64,000 nucleotides of DNA from contig JAJKFJ010020664.1 in the NCBI GenBank assembly GCA_027382625.1, forward strand, positions 62,001-126,000, given 5' to 3'. This document shows, one piece after another, positions 62,304 through 64,000 of the stretch. The notes under the pieces are model-generated. The model saw only the letters and a list, made by a program, of their open reading frames with translations, made no database searches and was not told where the DNA came from. Each line of letters starts with the position of its first letter. The first letter of the stretch is position 1. The translations under genes were made by a program, and so were the position numbers. The stretch is from Tetmemena sp. SeJ-2015. Lineage: Eukaryota > Ciliophora > Spirotrichea > Sporadotrichida > Oxytrichidae.

Positions 62304-62387
62304 AAAGTCTCCTTGGAAGCTCTTTCATTTATACGCCTGCTAAGTCCATTTTGATTCCACTAATCCTTAATTTATTAAACTCAACCA
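62304..62387 (-). pseudogene. Partial duplicate of the pyruvate kinase 5' end
   Basis: About 84 bp nearly identical to 60139-60229, covering the ATG, the first codons and the 5' flank of the pyruvate kinase gene. It lacks roughly 10 bases after the fourth codon, which breaks the frame (MDLAGVQMKELPRR instead of MDLAQKLKRINERA). No further pyruvate kinase sequence follows. Confidence 0.75.
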
Positions 62388-62539
62388 TTCTATCCCTTAG
62401 CATTTATCCAAAATATATCTAAAAAGGAAGGAAACTTATTCTATGTGTAATATTTATAGTTAGCTCTTGCTATGATCCAATATTTTAAAGAGGATCTTTG
62501 GTTTACAAAGAATATCAGAATATGTGCAATTATAAGGTA

Positions 62540-64000
62540 CTTAAATTTTTTAAAGGAGATCCCCCAAAGTTCCCTCGAGTTTCCTTTTTAGACTGAGTAG
62601 TGTTGGCACTTCCTGCCCCTCCCTGTGAGCTATTTAATAAAGTAAAAATAACAATAATCATTTCTATTCTCCTTCTTCTTTTAAGTGGCAACGGCTAGCA
62701 TACTATTCTTCTGGGCAAGTTTGCGCTAGTAACTTGACATTTGAGATTAAGGTCTTTAAGGCTAGTGATGCTGCTTCAAGCCGCTGATCCCCAAGCCATT
62801 ATCGAAAGAGTGATGGTCAAGACCAGAGCTCACTAAATGGTGTGAGGCTAAAGGACCCATACCTCCAGCTGATAAAACAGAGTTGTTTAAATTCCCACCA
62901 GTTGACTATCCAGTCGTACTTGAATTCAAGTTGAAAGTATTCAAGTGAGCAAAGACATAAAATATTAAACTTGTTAATAGAGCAGTGTTTCCAGCGCTGA
63001 GGTAATTCTAAGCAAGAAGGTTTTTATTAGAAGCGTTTCCTATTGATTTTTTCTTGTGATGTGGCCCTGTACTTGTATTTAGAGTATTACTGTTTGAGAC
63101 AACGCTACTGTGATGAGTAAGCTAACTTTATTGAGCAGCTAAGAAGCTATTGTTATTTTGCTAAAGTAAAGCCTGAACAGCAGTATTCATATCATAGCTT
63201 CCAGTTCTCATATGCTACATTAAGACAATTAATTATTGAATGAAATCATTTGACTTACTCCTCCACTTGCGGATATGATATGCTTAGAAGATTCATTCGG
63301 CAGCATTTTCTTCTCTTCATGAATGCTTGAAGTTCGCTTGATGTTTCCATTGGGCTTTTTCGGCTGATTTCTGGCTCTATATATCTCTATCAGGACGCTT
63401 TATTTCTACACTTACGAGGCATCGATGTGTTTTTGGTGCACTATGATATTCGAATTGATGTAAGTCCCTGAGAGAATACTTGTAGGAAGTTGAGATAGCT
63501 GAGAAGCATTGATTCTTGCATCCATGGTTTAAGAAGAGAACTAGTTAGGCTGATGATGAGGCTCGATGAACTGTTAAACTTAGTATTGATGAATGTAACT
63601 CTAGGTATGAGGGTTCATGTTGTCGAGTGAGTTTTCGCTTAAGTACTTCCGCCCATCGTCATTTAAGATGCTCCCGTTCATAATTATAGAGTTGTTCTGA
63701 TTTTAGTTTCCTTTGTATATAGTTTATTGCTATGCTTGAATTCCTTAGGAAGGGAGAATAACTCCAGGCTGATTGACAATCTAGGATTTAGCGCGTTTGT
63801 GATGAGGACCTAGATTCTGAGTTGAGTTATTCGAGAGGTTGACTGGCAGGAAGACTTTCTAATTAATGCCAACTGGCCCAACATTTCCAGTCGCTCCATT
63901 TTTATTGCTGTTGTCTTTTAGCACTTGCTTTTCTTGGAGAGCGACAACTCTTTACTACTTTGAATAGTCAATTATAGATTAAGCTTGATTTTGGGACACA
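62540..64000 (-). CDS. Q/N/S/H-rich protein, 5' end beyond the window
   Basis: Open minus-strand frame from the window edge: SQNQAQSIIDYSKQQRVVAL, NLSNNSTQNLGPHHKRAKSQ, DARINASQLSQLPTSILSGT, IYRARNQPKKPNGNIKRTSS. A GT-AG intron (about 63208-63251) leads to HMRTGSYDMNTAVQALLQQN and NTLNTSTGPHHKKKSIGN. The 3' end is uncertain: the frame stays open to 62381. GPHHKRAKS and GPHHKKKS are a repeated basic motif. Likely a disordered nuclear or RNA-associated protein (inference). Confidence 0.6.

Overview
The window is germline (micronuclear) DNA of a spirotrich ciliate, most like an Oxytricha/Stylonychia-type hypotrich. Three things seen directly support this. (1) TAA and TAG are read as glutamine and TGA is the only stop: conserved families (Arp1, NOP56, CDPK, ubiquitin E1, pyruvate kinase) stay in frame across many TAA/TAG codons. 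(2) Genes are broken into macronuclear-destined segments (MDSs) separated by short AT-rich internal eliminated sequences (IESs) whose ends carry matching direct repeats ('pointers'). (3) Some genes are scrambled: their segments lie out of order, kilobases apart, and some on the opposite strand. All coordinates below are germline coordinates, and most reading frames are discontinuous.

Layout. 1-9.3 kb: a TPR-like gene (-), an Arp1/centractin gene (+) whose first segment lies 3.5 kb downstream of the rest, a coiled-coil gene (-), and a UIM-like gene with a possible myristoylation start (-). 9.9-14.2 kb: a 177-aa ORF (+) converging on a coiled-coil gene (-), then a larger unidentified gene (-). 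14.2-15.06 kb: a dense array of inverted tiny segments of a ubiquitin-activating enzyme E1 and one of a BIRC6-like E2/E3. 15.3-25.6 kb: about 9 kb of minus-strand coding sequence ending (5') in a SPRY domain. 26-34.5 kb: Q/S/N-rich, unidentified, WD40-like and coiled-coil genes. 34.8-36.4 kb: TAF11 with an AT-hook extension. 37.2-45.9 kb: plus-strand array with E1 and BIRC6-like segments, followed by the main bodies of the BIRC6-like gene and of E1. 46.1-50 kb: C2-domain protein and calcium-dependent protein kinase. 50.3-56.7 kb: a 152-aa ORF, NOP56, coiled-coil genes and a Q/N-rich gene. 56.8-64 kb: a pyruvate kinase with a large insertion and two changed metal-ligand positions, a protein with a 15-bp tandem repeat, a small ORF, a decayed copy of the pyruvate kinase 5' end, and a Q/N/H-rich gene running off the window.

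The main discovery is the scrambled ubiquitin locus. Reading only pointers and frames, I could order about 26 E1 segments from three places (minus strand 14194-14896; plus strand 37189-38935; plus strand 42667-45912, a span of about 31.7 kb) into one continuous E1 reading frame, with two or three junctions still open. The UBC domain of the neighbouring BIRC6-like gene is assembled from the same three places. In the two gene bodies the BIRC6-like stop and the E1 start are only 14 bases apart, and the relative gene order is mirrored on the minus strand, which suggests an inverted duplication followed by complementary loss. Very short excisions (4-8 bp between direct repeats) also seem needed at some junctions.
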